The position numbers and the translations under genes are program-made. From NCBI GenBank assembly GCA_009746045.1, contig RPFO01000097.1, positions 524,366 to 588,365 on the forward strand: DNA of 64,000 bases. Reading direction: 5' to 3'. Position 1 is the first letter of the stretch; the number at the start of each line of letters is the position of its first letter. The notes under the pieces are model-generated. The model did no database searches and was not told where the DNA came from. It saw nothing but the letters and a program-made list of their open reading frames with translations. The stretch is from Mesostigma viride. Lineage: Eukaryota; Streptophyta; Mesostigmatophyceae; Mesostigmatales; Mesostigmataceae. This document shows positions 49,104-59,775 of this stretch, one piece after another.

Positions 49104-50461
49104 TGGATGGATGGATGGATGGATGGATGGATGGATGGATGGATGGATGGATGGATGGATGGATGGATGGATGGATGGATGGATGGATGGATGGATGGAT
49201 GGATGGATGGATGGATGGATGGATGGATGGATGGATGGATGGATGGATGGATGGATGGATGGATGGATGGATGGATGGATGGATGGATGGATGGATGGAT
49301 GGATGGATGGATGGATGGATGGATGGATGGATGGATGGATGGATGGATGGATGGATGGATGGATGGATGGATGGATGGATGGATGGATGGATGGATGGAT
49401 GGATGGATGGATGGATGGATGGATGGATGGATGGATGGATGGATGGATGGATGGATGGATGGATGGATGGATGGATGGATGGATGGATGGATGGATGGAT
49501 GGATGGATGGATGGATGGATGGATGGATGGATGGATGGATGGATGGATGGATGGATGGATGGATGGATGGATGGATGGATGGATGGATGGATGGATGGAT
49601 GGATGGATGGATGGATGGATGGATGGATGGATGGATGGATGGATGGATGGATGGATGGATGGATGGATGGATGGATGGATGGATGGATGGATGGATGGAT
49701 GGATGGATGGATGGATGGATGGATGGATGGATGGATGGATGGATGGATGGATGGATGGATGGATGGATGGATGGATGGATGGATGGATGGATGGATGGAT
49801 GGATGGATGGATGGATGGATGGATGGATGGATGGATGGATGGATGGATGGATGGATGGATGGATGGATGGATGGATGGATGGATGGATGGATGGATGGAT
49901 GGATGGATGGATGGATGGATGGATGGATGGATGGATGGATGGATGGATGGATGGATGGATGGATGGATGGATGGATGGATGGATGGATGGATGGATGGAT
50001 GGATGGATGGATGGATGGATGGATGGATGGATGGATGGATGGATGGATGGATGGATGGATGGATGGATGGATGGATGGATGGATGGATGGATGGATGGAT
50101 GGATGGATGGATGGATGGATGGATGGATGGATGGATGGATGGATGGATGGATGGATGGATGGATGGATGGATGGATGGATGGATGGATGGATGGATGGAT
50201 GGATGGATGGATGGATGGATGGATGGATGGATGGATGGATGGATGGATGGATGGATGGATGGATGGATGGATGGATGGATGGATGGATGGATGGATGGAT
50301 GGATGGATGGATGGATGGATGGATGGATGGATGGATGGATGGATGGATGGATGGATGGATGGATGGATGGATGGATGGATGGATGGATGGATGGATGGAT
50401 GGATGGATGGATGGATGGATGGATGGATGGATGGATGGATGGATGGATGGATGGATGGATC
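49104..50461. repeat. Perfect (GGAT)n array, right part, about 1.36 kb
   Basis: About 339 uninterrupted units in phase with 44774-44936 once the CACTA element is removed. Confidence 0.98.
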
Positions 50462-50731
50462 CATTTCTGGCCTTGCCTTGCTTTGCATGCATCACCACAA
50501 AACATCAAATTTATTACAATATGGCAAAAGAAAACAACCTGCTTCCCTAGAATGGAAGCCCACCCTTTATAGCAAACACCTCTCCAGCCAACCCCTACCT
50601 GGGTGGCTGGGGTACGGGTGCCAGCACAAAAAAATATTTTTTCTAAAATTATTTTTTCTTTTGGTGCTATACGGCGTTGCATTCTCCGCTCAGCAGGTTA
50701 GTCATAGATAAAATGAGCATAGCTCACCAAA
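50462..50731. other. Spacer between GGAT arrays, no gene
   Basis: 270 bp, AT-rich in its right half; nothing recognised. Confidence 0.6.
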
Positions 50732-50827
50732 TGGATGGATGGATATGGATGGATGGATGGATGGATGGATGGATGGATGGATGGATGGATGGATGGATGG
50801 ATGGATGGATGGATGGATGGATGGATG
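50732..50827. repeat. (GGAT)n array, 96 bp, cut by the LTR
   Basis: One phase slip near 50744 (GGATATGG). The array ends exactly where the LTR begins. Confidence 0.95.
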
Positions 50828-51529
50828 TGTAACAACCAAATGTTACATCCAAAGTTTTCCTACTGTTGAATCTTATTATGAGTTCTTTAGGACAATTATT
50901 TGAGAAGTTAGGAGGCTTCGACGTCTGATAGATATTGGGCCTGTTGAGATCTGTCGAATCTATTGTTCTACCCTCATTGGTCGTGGCCTGATCCACGTAG
51001 GGTACTTTGCATGGTGTTGTTTAGTCAGTCAAAGATTCTCTGCAGTACCGTTGTACCTGGTGGATTTGGTTCCAGGTCCTTGAGATTTCGTATGTGCTGG
51101 CTTTGTGTTGTGTGAGGATTCGGAGGCTAAGATCTTATCTTGAGTGATCCTCACTTTTGATTGGTCCTTCCGGGTTAGGGTTGGATGGATGCTGCGTGCA
51201 CGATGACTTTTATCCTGTTTGGGGCGGCCGTGCATGGATGCGTACGTGAGAGCTAAAGCTATGGTGTAATTCAAGGGTTTCCTTGTTTCATCAATCAAAC
51301 AACCCTTGCCAAAAGTCAACTATAACTTCAACAGATAGTCGACTTGGATATAACTTGTCTGTTGTGTCTAACAAGGGTGGGGACTCATTCCCTTAACTGT
51401 TGAAGATCCATCTTCATTGCTTCTCTGGACGTGAAGTTATCTGTCGCGACTCCAACCCAGGTATAAAGATCTTTTCACATCAATGTTGAAACTGAGGCTG
51501 TTGCAAACACAACATTTTTAGTCGTTACA
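50828..51529 (+). repeat. 5' LTR, 702 bp
   Basis: It begins TGTAACAACC and ends TCGTTACA, that is TGTAAC...GTTACA short inverted ends, right before a primer-binding site. The matching 3' LTR would be outside the window. Confidence 0.85.
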
Positions 51530-51530
51530 T

Positions 51531-51542
51531 TGGTATCGGAGG
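51531..51542 (+). other. Primer-binding site, initiator-tRNA-Met-like
   Basis: TGGTATCGGAGG, one base after the LTR, is close to TGGTATCAGAGC, the usual plant LTR-element site complementary to initiator tRNA-Met. Confidence 0.75.
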
Positions 51543-51750
51543 TTTCTACCTAGGTGTTGGTTGTCTTGACAGTATTAGTTCACGATTAACAATGGAATTC
51601 TTGCCAGACCCAGAGAGGGTACGTTATGCTGTGTATTCGGACAGTTCTTAAGAGTGTGACTCATCCTTATGTGACAGTCTTGCTCTGAGAACTGCCTTGA
51701 GCCCATAAGTCTCTAACGTTCCCCAGTCCGGCATGCGCGACCCATGGAGT

Positions 51751-53537
51751 GATGAGTAACCCGGAGACACAACCACCGTTATCAAGTAAGAGAGTTGAAG
51801 ATGCAACCACATCTTTAGCAGCTCAACGGACGACCGGTGATGAAAGGGTTTCATCATCTACTCCCAGACGTCAACTATTTGGAGATACCACCTTAATGTC
51901 TGCTTCCCGCAGATATTCGCTGTCGGTCGGCCCAAAGTTCTCCATCTTGCCCCTCGGTGTGCAACCAGGCGAGCCCTCCCTGCGTGGCATTGGTAGAGGT
52001 GTACCACGGTTCTCCAACGTGGGGACACGCGTTCGCCAGCACCCGAATACGGTTCGGCTATTCGTTTTGGCTACAACACGGTGCCGGGGCGAGACGGCAC
52101 TCGGCTAGCGGCTGACGAGCTGACAGCGGAGAAAATTCGATTACAACATGAACGTGAGGAAGCTGCGAGAGCTAGAAGTGTGGCGGAAGCGCTGGAGAAG
52201 AGTGTGGGTAGGACTATTGCGCGTGTGCAGCAACTTGAGTCGCAAGGGCAGGCGGGCGATGGAGAGTCTGTTTTCGTGGATCAACCGTCTCCAACACTGG
52301 GTATACGAGGGGTATATGCGGTTGACGCTCCTTTTGTTGATGAAGGGACAGATGCACAGGGGCATGAGCCTCCACGGCTCTCGGTGGCTGCGACATTGTC
52401 GGAGAATCAGAATGCACCACACGCCCCAGTGATGGAGCTCACGTCTTTGTATCCTCGTACTGTTCCTTTTCCTAAGGTGGAGTCGGTAGACAAGCTATCG
52501 CTGACCAACCTTACCCATCGCAGCTTCGACCATTTCTCCACCAAGTTTCAGGATGTCTTCGCTATCCACTTCGCCAACTATGGGCCCAAGGCAGAGGAAC
52601 GTCTCACGATGGACATCCAGAAGAGAATGGTTAGGCAGCGGATGAGCGACAGTGCCAGCGACCGTTTTGATGAGTTTTTGCGTTCTGTGGCTGGACGTGC
52701 GTGTACCGACCTCCCCTCTCTCCTATTGGGCTTTCGCCGGTTTCTGTTACCCCAGGATCAGCTTCGCATGGATCGGGACGCACTGGCTAACTGTACGCAG
52801 GCTGGTTTGACGCTGCCACAGTTCGTGGAGCAATTCACCAACCTTAGAGCCAAGATTCCCAATGCTCTGACGCAGAGGCGCTTCACAGACTACTGCATGG
52901 CATGGCTCCACACGTGCGACTGGATGTGGACAAGCACTTCTCCCAGTTCGACTACGTGGATTGGCAATGGGACAAGGTGTTGTCTTATGTGCTTACCCTT
53001 TGTCGTGTGCCTGCTTTTTCTGTCAAGTGGGAACCTGTGGCCACGCCAGTGCCACCCATCAAGAAGTCCCTGAACCAGCTGGATGACCTCCTGGGGGAAC
53101 TCAATGCATTGGATCCCACCCAGGGTAACTGTTTTATCTGCAACCAGCCAGGTCACTTTGCACGGGACTGCCCTAGACGGGACCAGTTTCCCCCTGCCAC
53201 GAGAGGACCTTTTGGCGCCCTGCCATCTCCCAGGCCACCCAACCTTCCTCCTGGCGTTCCTGCTGGCGATCACCGGATGCAGCCAGGGTTCCAGCCCAAC
53301 TTCCAGCCCTCTGGGAGGTTCCAGTCCCGCGCTAGGCCCTTCAGCAGACAGGATAAGCGTAGGATGGTGAACGCTCTCATGCAGCTGCTGGCAGATGAGG
53401 AGGATGGGGGGACGAGGATGAGCCTCCAGCACCACCTGAGCAGCTTCCACCATCGGGCAGTGGAGCATCCCCAGACCCACCTGAGTCAAAAAACTAGTTG
53501 GGTCCCCAGGTCATCCTTCTGTCATGGCCAGGTCTGA
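51751..53537 (+). pseudogene. Ty3/gypsy Gag, frameshifted
   Basis: Start at MSNPETQPPLSS (51751). The frame changes near 52075 and 52905 and ends at 53537. After a charged coiled-coil-like stretch (LTAEKIRLQHEREEAARA) comes a capsid-like helical region (FSTKFQDVFAIHFANYG to RDALANCTQAGLTLPQFVEQF). The nucleocapsid knuckle CFICNQPGHFARDC (C-x2-C-x4-H-x4-C) is at about 53130-53171. A Pro/Arg-rich tail follows. Gag would form the particle and bind the element RNA. Confidence 0.82.
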
Positions 53538-54564
53538 CCTGCCTGCTGTTGACGTTAGGCCAGTGAACACTGTGGGTGCTTCTGACCCTGCTGTCCCTGT
53601 GGGTCCTCCTGTACCAGGTCACTTACTCAAGTTTCAGGCTAGGCTCCTCAACGTGCCAGTCCCTTGGCTCAGCCAGCTTGCTTGTTTATGATTGATTCTG
53701 GTGCTGGCAGTAATTATATTGCTGCATCCTTGGTGCAGGAGCTGAAGTTGCCTGTGTTGGCCCACCCCACACCTGTCATGGTGCAGTATTCTGATGGCAG
53801 GAGAAGCTGCTCACCTGGCTATGTGCAGCTCATCTTCCAAGTTTGTTCATCCCAGACTTTGGAAGTGACAGCAGATGTCATTCCCCTCACGGCAGCAGAT
53901 GTGATTTTGGGGATCCCATGGTTGTCTGACACCAATCCTGCTATTTCTTGGCCTGACAGGGTGGTCCAGTTCAAGGATGGGACAGTGTGGGATGCTACCT
54001 GTGTGTTGCCAGGGGGGAGAAGAACAGCCACTGAGTGCTGTTCCACACAGACAGCTGTCAATGATGGCAAGGGAGGGGAAGCAGGTGCGAAAGGGGTGGA
54101 TCAAGAGCCGACTTTGGAGGAGAAACGGGCTGCCCTACTGAAGCATGTGTGGTCTGCCAAGCATACTCTGTCTTATTTGGCCACCTATCCAGTGGAACAC
54201 ATCTTTTTCCTGCATTTGGTGCCTAATGAACCTGAGTCTGCTAGTGTCATTCTGTCAATGCTGTCAGTTCTACTGTCACCACTGAGCAACAACAGCAGCA
54301 TGATGCCTTGTTGGACAGGTATGGAGCCATCTTTGAGGACAAGATGCCCCAGTATCCTCCTGAGGGACCCATCACACATGTCATCAAGTTGGTAGAGGGT
54401 GCTCGTCCTCCCTTTGTGCCTATGTACAGGATGGGCCCTGCAGAGATGGCAGAGCTGAAGACCATACTTATTGGCCTGTTGGAGGCTGGTCTGATCCTCC
54501 CAGCTAACAGTCCTTTCAGTTCTGGGTGTTTGCTTGTACCCAAGCATGATGGGGGGTGGAGGTT
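53524..54564 (+). pseudogene. Ty3/gypsy protease and N-terminal RT
   Basis: An aspartic protease (retropepsin) is recognised by the active-site triplet at 53694 (FMIDSGAGSNYI) and the second motif ADVILGIPWL. A frameshift near 53660 separates it from its upstream codons. After another shift near 54270 the RT begins: YGAIFEDKMP, YRMGPAEMAELK, LLEAGLILPANSPFSS, and the frame reaches KHDGGWR, where the DNA element starts. The downstream half is at 63033-64000. Confidence 0.88.
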
Positions 54565-54596
54565 CCCTGCCAGCCGTTAAGAATGTACTCCAGCAC
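54565..54596 (+). repeat. Left TIR of the 8.5-kb element
   Basis: The inverse of 63001-63032 with two mismatches. Confidence 0.93.
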
Positions 54597-54608
54597 AAGT
54601 ACATTTTG

Positions 54609-55310
54609 AGTTTTTCCAAGTTTCTTGTTTTTTGCTTGTTTCAAGTTCAGTTTTGCATAAAAAGTGTCCCCATAGCCCCTGGATCTCATCTGGAGGTAGT
54701 TGAACTAGTATATGCTACAATATACTAGGTTGTACTATTTTCTACTACATTTATACTATAATGTACTAAATTGAACTACATCTGAACTAATTGTAACTGT
54801 GATTGATGCCCCTGTAACGTCTCCCAATGCTCAATAACAGGTCTGGCCACCATTGGTGACCTCCTAGAGCCATTCACAGCTGCATTTCGTGGATCACCGC
54901 ACAAAAAAAAAATGTTTTACTTCGCCTTATCAACATGGGAATGAGGGCTTTGGTGTGCAAACATGCATGTGTGCTAAAAATTGGACATTCTGACACTGCG
55001 CGAGAGTCTGGTAATACTTAAGCACTTCAGGTCATGATCGAAGTATAGAATGAACTGATGCAAGCAATCAAGCATTATGCAAGGAATGGAATGCTGCAAT
55101 GAATTTTAGCAGTAATACTTGCAACTAGGGAACACACGATAAAGTCACGAATCTGACATGCATTGTGCCGTCATGGCACATGCATGAACATGTACACGAA
55201 CAGAGGATCACGCGGACGCCCACGTGCACGCGCATGGCAATCCCCATGCCCCCCCCCCACACACACACACAAGCCCCAACTCCAAACATTGCACCAATGA
55301 CCCACCCACC
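54609..55310. other. AT-rich left arm of the element, no gene
   Basis: It contains repeated short words built on TACTA and GAACTA (about 54700-54800). Nothing coding is supported. Confidence 0.5.
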
Positions 55311-55314
55311 CAAA

Positions 55315-56690
55315 CCCAACCCCAGCCCCCCTGACCCCCCAACGCCCATGCACACGCCCATGCCCCCGCCCCCGCCCCCGCCCCGCCCCGCCCCCGCCCC
55401 CGCCCCCGCCCCGCCCCCGCCCCCGCCCCCGCCCCCGCCCCCGCCCCCGCCCCCCCGCCCCGCCCCGCCCCGCCCCGCCCCCGCCCCGCCCCGCCCGCCC
55501 CCGCCCCCGCCCCGCCCGCCCCCGCCCCCGCCCCGCCGCCCCCGCCCCGCCCCGCCCCCGCCCGCCCCGCCCCCGCCCCGCCCCGCCCATGCCCATGCCC
55601 CGCCCCGCACCCGCCCACGCCACCCACGCCCACGCCCACGCCCACGCCCACGCCCACGCCCACGCCCACGCCCACGCCCACGCCCACGCCCACGCCCACG
55701 CCCACGCCCACGCCCACGCCCACGCCCACGCCCACGCCCACGCCCACGCCCACGCCCACGCCCACGCCCACCCTAGCCTCACCCCTACTCCAAGCCACAA
55801 TTATACCCAAAGCCACAGCCAGAAGTAGAGCGCAGCTGCAACAATAGCAGACGTAGCTGAGACACACACCTACCCACGCCAACGCCCACGCCCACGCTCA
55901 CGCCCACGCCCACGCCCACGCCCACGCCCACGCCCACGCCCACGCCCACGCCCACGCCCACGCCCACGCCCACGCCCACGCCCACGCCCACGCCCACGCC
56001 CACGCCCACGCCCACGCCCACGCCCACGCCCACGCCCACGCCCACGCCCACGCCCACGCCCACGCCCACGCCCACGCCCACGCCCACGCCCACGCCCACG
56101 CCCACGCCCACGCCCCGCCCACGCCCACGCCCACGCCCCGCCCACGCCCCCGCCCCCCGCCCACGCCCCGCCCACGCCCACGCCCCGCCCACGCCCGCCC
56201 GCCCACGCCCACGCCCACGCCCACGCCCCGCCCACGCCCACGCCCACGCCCACGCCCACGCCCACGCCCACGCCCACGCCCACGCCCACGCCCACGCCCA
56301 CGCCCACGCCCACGCCCACGCCCACGCCCACGCCCACGCCCACACCCACACCCACGCCCACGCCCACGCCCACGCCCACGCCCACGCCCACACCCACCCA
56401 CGCCCACGCCCACACCCACACCCACGCCCACGCCCACGCCCACGCCCACGCCCACGCCCACGCCCACGCCCACGCCCACTCCCACGCCTACGCCCACGCC
56501 CACGCCCACGCCCACGCCCACGCCCATGCCAACGCCCACGCCCACGCCCACGCCCACGCCCACGCCCACGCCCACGCCCACACCCACGCCCACGCCCACG
56601 CCCACGCCCACGCCCACGCCCACGCCCGCGCCCATGCCCACGCTCACGCCCACGCCCACGCCCACGCCCGCGCCTGCGCCCACCCTAGCC
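55315..56690. repeat. C-rich satellite, (CCCCGC)n and (GCCCAC)n, higher order
   Basis: 55360-55600 is a mixed CCCCGCC pattern. 55615-55770 and 55870-56680 are (GCCCAC)n. A unique ~115-bp spacer beginning CACCCTAGCCTCACCCCTAC occurs after each hexamer block (55768 and 56680), so block plus spacer is a duplicated unit. The minus strand is G-rich and could form quadruplexes. Confidence 0.95.
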
Positions 56691-56949
56691 TCACCCCTAC
56701 TCCAAGCCACAAATGCACCGTAAGCCACAGCCAGAAGTACAGCACAGCAGCGACAATTGCAGACTTAGCCCAGACACACACCTACCCACGTCAATGCCCC
56801 TGCCCAGAGACTCGCGGCCTCATCCCACCCCCCTGCACGAACAGTTCCCAAACAAAAGAAAAGGCAAACAAAAGGAACAAGAGTAGCAAGCTGCATTGCG
56901 AGCACATATGCCAGTTCTGGTGCACATGCCAGGCCGAAAGCAACTCATG

Positions 56950-57105
56950 ATTGCCCCTGCCCCTGCCCCTGCCCCTACCCCTGCCCCTGCCCCTGCCCCT
57001 GCCCTGCCCCTGCCCCTGCCCCTGCCCCTGCCCCTGCCCCTGCCCCTGCCCCTGCCCCTGCCCCTGCCCCTGCCCCTGCCCCTGCCCCTGCTCCTGCCCC
57101 TGCCA
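56950..57105. repeat. (GCCCCT)n hexamer array
   Basis: About 26 units with a few changes. Followed by AAT/AAG-rich sequence at 57145-57200 and a short (AAACGC)n at about 57640-57675. Confidence 0.93.
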
Positions 57106-57109
57106 TCAC

Positions 57110-58299
57110 CATTCTAACCACCACACATTACGAAAAGCAAGAAGAAATTATAATAATAATAAGAAGAAATTATAAGAAGAAGAAATAATAATAATAAACA
57201 AGCACAAAGTTGACTGCACATGCGACTGTACCAGTAGGCACGTAGCAAATTTTAGCTGCAGCTTCAATTTCAACTTCATTGCAATTGCAAGTGTGACTGC
57301 ATGTGTAATTGCACTACCAATGCCTAATGCCCACTGCATGTGCCCAGTGCGAATGCAATTCAAAAGCAACATGCAATCGAAATTACAGCTGAAGCCGGCT
57401 ATTAACAAAGATATTTAAAGCAGTTGTTAACTACAGAGACCCAATGAAAATGCAAATGCAATGAAAAAGCAACAGAAGTTGAAGCCACTGCCACTCTACC
57501 TGCCGACAGTAACACCACCGCCAGCACCCACTCATATCCCAACGACAAGGAAATAGAATTGCCCAAAGCCAGACATACATTGGGACGCATAAGCAAACGG
57601 CAACGCAAGCGCACATGCAAATGTATACGCAAAGGCAAAGGCAAAGGCAAACGCAAACGCAAACGCAAACGCAAGCTTGTCATGTACCTACGCTTAACTG
57701 CAAACGCAAACTGTGCACGAAGCAAAAAGATTGGATGGCCAAGATCATGGCAAATACGAGGGCCGAAAACAATCCAACTTCATCTAAATGTCCGAAATCC
57801 TCACGACGTTTCGATGCGCGCTTGAATGTCGAAGGCCTGCGCCGATTATCGATCATAAGTCGAATGTGTAATTGTCGGCTTATGAGAACTGCTTTGCGAC
57901 AGTATCACGTCAGGCCGTTCCTGTGCAGCCATTTTCCCTGTGCAGCGGGTGGACAACGTTCACTTTCCGCATTATTCATGGCTATCGAAGTTAATTCTTA
58001 CCGACCCCGGCTGCCATGGCCACTGGCCACGCATATCAAGTTCAGGTATTCCCGACCTGTAGCGCAGCAGATTTCTGTTGGAAGGCATCCTAAGCATCGT
58101 GATAAAAGAAATCCGAACAATAGACATTCATGCTGCATCTAAGGACATTATGGCATTTGTATATACTGCAAGTACATGTATCGACATTGCCGTGATTGCT
58201 AACCCCGACTCACCATGAACAGGAACTTTCCCTCTGCCTCCATGAAATGTACTTCGTGAAATGTACTGTAATACATATGATGTACTACGATGATAATCA
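57110..58299. other. No gene seen, left of the hairpin
   Basis: Simple-sequence-rich to 57680, then mixed sequence. Near 58240-58290 several ATGTACT words appear. Confidence 0.45.
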
Positions 58300-58914
58300 T
58301 CCCAGCAAAGCCATAGTACACCTTCCGTTTCGACCGCCATGTCGGCCACTAGTCCGGATAGCTCAATGTGCACCTGACCTTGACACTAATCGCACAAACA
58401 GCCACAATTTTGCAAGCAAGAAGACATGGCTACCTCGGCATTTCATGAAATGTACTTCGTGAAATGCATTTCGTGAAATGTACTAAGGAACGTGATTGGC
58501 CGGCGTTCGCTCGCCAAATCTCGCAAAATGTACTAAGGCACGTGATTGGTCCCGCAAAATGTACTAAGGAACGTGATTGGCCGGCGAAGATTCTGTTTGC
58601 TGCAATTAAAATTCCCTACAGAATCTTCGCCGGCCAATCACGTTCCTTAGTACATTTTGCGGGACCAATCACGTGCCTTAGTACATTTTGCGAGATTTGG
58701 CGAGCGAACGCCGGCCAATCACGTTCCTTAGTACATTTCACGAAATGCATTTCACGAAGTACATTTCATGAAATGCCGAGGTAGCCATGTCTTCTTGCTT
58801 GCAAAATTGTGGCTGTTTGTGCGATTAGTGTCAAGGTCAGGTGCACATTGAGCTATCCGGACTAGTGGCCGACATGGCGGTCGAAACGGAAGGTGTGCTA
58901 TGGCTTTGCTGGGA
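58300..58914. repeat. 297-bp near-perfect inverted repeat, 21-bp loop
   Basis: The arms are 58300-58596 and 58618-58914, the loop 58597-58617. The single difference I noticed is in the CCATAG(T/C)ACACC word near the outer ends. Each arm repeats GAAATGTACT or AAAATGTACTAAGG and CACGTGATTGG/ACGTGATTGGCCGGCG words. The ATGTACT motif is shared with the element's subterminal sequence. Confidence 0.96.
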
Positions 58915-58929
58915 CATAATCGTGGCTAT

Positions 58930-59500
58930 CTGCTTCCTGGCTTTCGCTATCATGGTGATGGGACACCATGGGAAGCGCAAGTTCGCAGCCATAGTGCTAA
59001 GCGGCAGCACCCATGCCGGCAGCCTAGTGACCGACGAGACGTTCGACTGTAAGTGCGGCCACGAGTGCATGAAGCCCATTAGAATATCACATCTCCAGGC
59101 ATTGCGAAGCGCCTGGTTTTCGCCCGGGCGGAAGCAAGAGGACAGGAAGGCGGCGATAAAGCAGCAGCTGCACCAGGGGGGGTACGACGCCATAACCACG
59201 ATGTCGTCATCTACTCGTCACAAGTTCGTTCATGGCGCTGGTTTTCGGTTCGTTCTCGACGGGGGAGTCAAGGATATGAACATAGGGTTTGTGACCCCTT
59301 TTCACTTTCGCGTTTCACTTTCGAGGCGGCCTTCAGGCACTGCCTGAAAATTAGCAACCACGTTTGGAACTCTTCGGACCACCTGTGAAACTAATCACAT
59401 TTGATGATGTGCTGGCGGGCCTGGGCATCGCATTTGAGCATTACTTCGAGCAGGGCTCAACAAGCTCGATTCGCCAACTCAACCCGAAGAAGCCCTAAGC
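58930..59500 (+). pseudogene. Cys-motif protein fragment, possibly transposase N-terminus
   Basis: An open frame that starts within the hairpin arm (58841) runs to 59347; the part beyond 58914 is unique. It has a hydrophobic stretch, then FDCKCGHECMKPIRISHLQA, RSAWFSPGRKQEDRKAAIKQQL, and GAGFRFVLDGG. A shifted frame continues with FEAAFRHCLKISNHVW (to 59379), and a third with ITFDDVLAGLGIAFEHYFEQ (to 59500). A C-x-C-x3-C module followed by an 'R..F....R.....I...L' helix and an 'AF.....IS' helix resembles the N-terminal part of several uncharacterised eukaryotic transposase-like proteins. That comparison is from memory and weak. No catalytic domain follows. Confidence 0.35.
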
Positions 59501-59775
59501 TGCGGTAAGACATATATTTGTGTGGATGGCTCTTGATATCATGCTGAATTTCTAGTCTTCTCTAGGTGGACAGTTCATGTGCAGCCATACAGGTCATCCA
59601 TGTGTGTTTTAACCATGTTGCATGTGCCACAGATATTATGAGCAGTATTTACTAAGTGTGCTGGAGTCGTTGTTGCATGCTTGTTGTATTTCACAGTTCA
59701 CGCCTGCATGAACGCATCGTTGATACTAATGATTATTCATATTGCATGACTGTTCTATTGGGGACGCCGCGCTTG

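Noticed and set aside
55165-56728. Open frames of AHAHAH, PTPTPT, GRGRGR and similar
   Set aside because: Products of the hexamer satellites on either strand.
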